Assembly: GCF_964036595.1 (NCBI RefSeq)
Contig: NZ_OZ038523.1
Span: 2,176,501-2,240,500, forward strand
Reading direction: 5' to 3'
Source of the DNA: Tenacibaculum sp. 190524A05c
GTDB lineage: Bacteria; Bacteroidota; Bacteroidia; Flavobacteriales; Flavobacteriaceae
DNA length: 64,000 nt
In this document: positions 62,785 to 64,000 of the stretch, one piece after another
How positions within the stretch are numbered: the first letter of the stretch is position 1
Layout of the letters: the number at the start of each line of letters is the position of its first letter
Program-made: the position numbers and the translations under genes
Notes under the pieces: model-generated
What the model was told of the DNA's origin: nothing
Databases searched by the model: none
What the model saw: the letters and a program-made list of their open reading frames with translations, nothing else

Positions 62785-63954
62785 TTACTTGGCTAACTTT
62801 AAAATTTTAACTTCTTGTTTATCCTTAACACTTCTTGCTCCTTCGTCAACAATCTCCATTCCACTTGCTAAACCTTTTGTAACCTCAACAATATCTCCTT
62901 GAGTTTTACCAGTTTCAATAATTACTTGTTTAGCTACTGATTTATCTTTTGAATTTTCCACGATATAAACGTATTGTTCTCCTTTTGCATTTTCTGAGAT
63001 AATACTTTGTGGGATTAAAATCGCATTAGGATTTGTATAGTCGTTAATTTTCAACTTAGCCGTTAAGTTAGGTTTGATAGATCTGTCCTTATTTGGCACA
63101 CCGATTTCCACCTTAAATGTTCTATTCGCTGGGTTAATAAAGTTTCCTGCCTGACGAACTTTTGAATGTACTTCTTTTCCTAAAATTGGAAATTCGATTT
63201 CAACTTCTTTTCCTTTAATTACAGAACTAATATAGCTTTCAGGAACATCCGTCTCAATGTACATATCTCCTAAGTTTACTACTCTGAAGATTTCTGCACC
63301 TGGACCAGGAGAAACTACTGTTCCTTGCTCTTTAATTACATCGTCTACAATTCCTGTAAATGGAGATTTAACAGTATACTTCGCCATGTTCTTACGTAAG
63401 TTCGCAACAACATTCTTTTGTGCTTCGTAATTTGTTTTTGCTTGTAAGTATTGAATTTCTGATCCAATTCTTTGATCCCATAAACGCTTTTGACGTTCAT
63501 AAGTCGTTTTAGCTAAAGCTTCATTTGCTTCTAATTGTGCTAATTGATTAGATAATCCTCCATCATCAATTCTAGCTAAAGCCTGACCTTTTACTACTTT
63601 TTGTCCTTCTTTTACAAAAACGCTCACTAACTGACCTGGAACTTCTGGATACACCAAAACGTTCTTTTTAGTTTGCACACTACCTTGTAATTCTAAATAG
63701 TGAATAAACTCCTTTGCATCAGCTTTAATTGTAGTAATTAAAGGAATCTTTTTGTTTTTATCTAACTTAGATATCGCAGCATCTAATTGCTTAAGCTTAC
63801 CTAAAATATCTTGAGATTTAGAGCTTAATTCATCTTTTTTAGCTCTAATTTGTTTCAAATCGTTAGAAGCTAAGACCGCTTCTACTGTTTGTTCTTTATT
63901 TCCACAAGAAAATAAAAAAACTGAAGTTACTGTTAGTATTAATATCTTTCTCAT
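62785..63954 (-). CDS. RND membrane-fusion (adaptor) lipoprotein
   Basis: 389 aa from the ATG at 63952-63954; the 24-nt upstream extension is rejected as it precedes the lipoprotein signal. Lipobox 'LFSC' (Cys about 17), a coiled coil (40-70), biotinyl-lipoyl-like domain with 'LVYPEVPGQLVSVFVKEGQK', helical hairpin, and beta-barrel with 'PFTGIVDDVIKEQGTVVSPG' (typical HlyD/AcrA). It bridges the pump and a TolC-like channel. First of the two complete genes here; the upstream gene is partial. Confidence 0.92.
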   Translation of the reverse strand: MRKILILTVTSVFLFSCGNKEQTVEAVLASNDLKQIRAKKDELSSKSQDILGKLKQLDAAISKLDKNKKIPLITTIKADAKEFIHYLELQGSVQTKKNVLVYPEVPGQLVSVFVKEGQKVVKGQALARIDDGGLSNQLAQLEANEALAKTTYERQKRLWDQRIGSEIQYLQAKTNYEAQKNVVANLRKNMAKYTVKSPFTGIVDDVIKEQGTVVSPGPGAEIFRVVNLGDMYIETDVPESYISSVIKGKEVEIEFPILGKEVHSKVRQAGNFINPANRTFKVEIGVPNKDRSIKPNLTAKLKINDYTNPNAILIPQSIISENAKGEQYVYIVENSKDKSVAKQVIIETGKTQGDIVEVTKGLASGMEIVDEGARSVKDKQEVKILKLAK

Positions 63955-63961
63955 TAGTTGG

Positions 63962-64000
63962 TTATTTAACTGGTACATTTAATGCGTTATCTAATTGTGC
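63962..64000 (-). CDS. 3' end of a TolC-family outer-membrane channel gene (partial)
   Basis: Only the last 12 codons lie in the window: they read 'AQLDNALNVPVK' and then stop (63962-63964), 7 nt upstream of the fusion protein ATG. The position just before an RND adaptor and pump, and the 'LDxALN' ending, fit a TolC/CusC-like channel. The call rests mainly on position. Confidence 0.5.
   Translation of the reverse strand, partial: AQLDNALNVPVK

Overview
The window is AT-rich chromosomal DNA from a member of the Bacteroidota, almost certainly a marine Flavobacteriaceae (Tenacibaculum/Polaribacter-like; the genus cannot be fixed from sequence alone). The evidence is the family-specific gene content: C-terminal type IX secretion (T9SS) sorting domains, OMP_b-brl/carboxypeptidase-regulatory outer-membrane proteins, DUF5777, DUF5916, DUF3098 and ExbB-ExbD-ExbD. 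Promoters also carry the Bacteroidota -7 box TAnnTTTG, and Shine-Dalgarno sequences are not evident. I see no rRNA, tRNA, CRISPR array, prophage or intact insertion sequence.

Layout. 1-1591: 5' part of a DUF5916 outer-membrane protein. 1.8-8.6 kb: translation block rplM-rpsI, rpsB, tsf, pyrH-frr, interrupted by a T9SS-exported beta-helix protein. 8.6-14.7 kb: MMPL exporter, asnS, rpoN, PAP2-like membrane protein. 14.7-19.0 kb (minus): PorT-like barrel, TonB energising module (exbB, small membrane protein, two exbD), asparaginase. 19.1-26.0 kb: zinc metallopeptidase, secreted unknown, then a five-gene operon of outer-membrane barrel, membrane protein, CPBP protease and LytS/LytTR two-component pair. 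26.1-28.7 kb (minus): Bax inhibitor-1-like protein and lepA. 28.7-29.4 kb: noncoding region with two similar promoter-like modules, leading into haem-motif lipoprotein, YceI, OB-fold and DUF5777 genes (29.4-31.6 kb). 31.6-35.0 kb (minus): Gfo/Idh/MocA oxidoreductase, then a Lgt-paralogue/radical-SAM/small-membrane-protein operon. 35.1-38.0 kb: dusB, LolE-like permease, rbfA. 38.2-40.8 kb (minus): NarL-type regulator, histidine kinase, 7-TM protein and an unknown protein. 41.3-43.2 kb: DUF2589 cassette of three genes. 43.2-46.4 kb: mce, ftsX, DUF3098, uppP, truB. 46.4-52.4 kb: small membrane/TPR-like protein with an unlisted 54-aa gene, barrel protein, T9SS SprB-repeat protein, and several housekeeping or unknown genes. 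52.5-58.7 kb: tandem T9SS beta-propeller proteins. 58.7-64.0 kb (minus): recX and an RND tripartite efflux system (RND pump, membrane-fusion lipoprotein, 3' end of a TolC-like gene).

Most of the window is core flavobacterial genome. The best candidates for undescribed biology are: (i) the operon of a MJ0619/Tes-like radical SAM enzyme with a Lgt paralogue that lacks the usual catalytic histidine; (ii) the DUF2589 three-gene cassette; (iii) the haem-motif lipoprotein-YceI-OB-DUF5777 operon behind a duplicated promoter module; and (iv) a shared TGTTAA-N21/22-TTAACA palindrome ahead of both T9SS propeller genes. Coordinates are read from the sequence. Family names come from recognising motifs without any database search.
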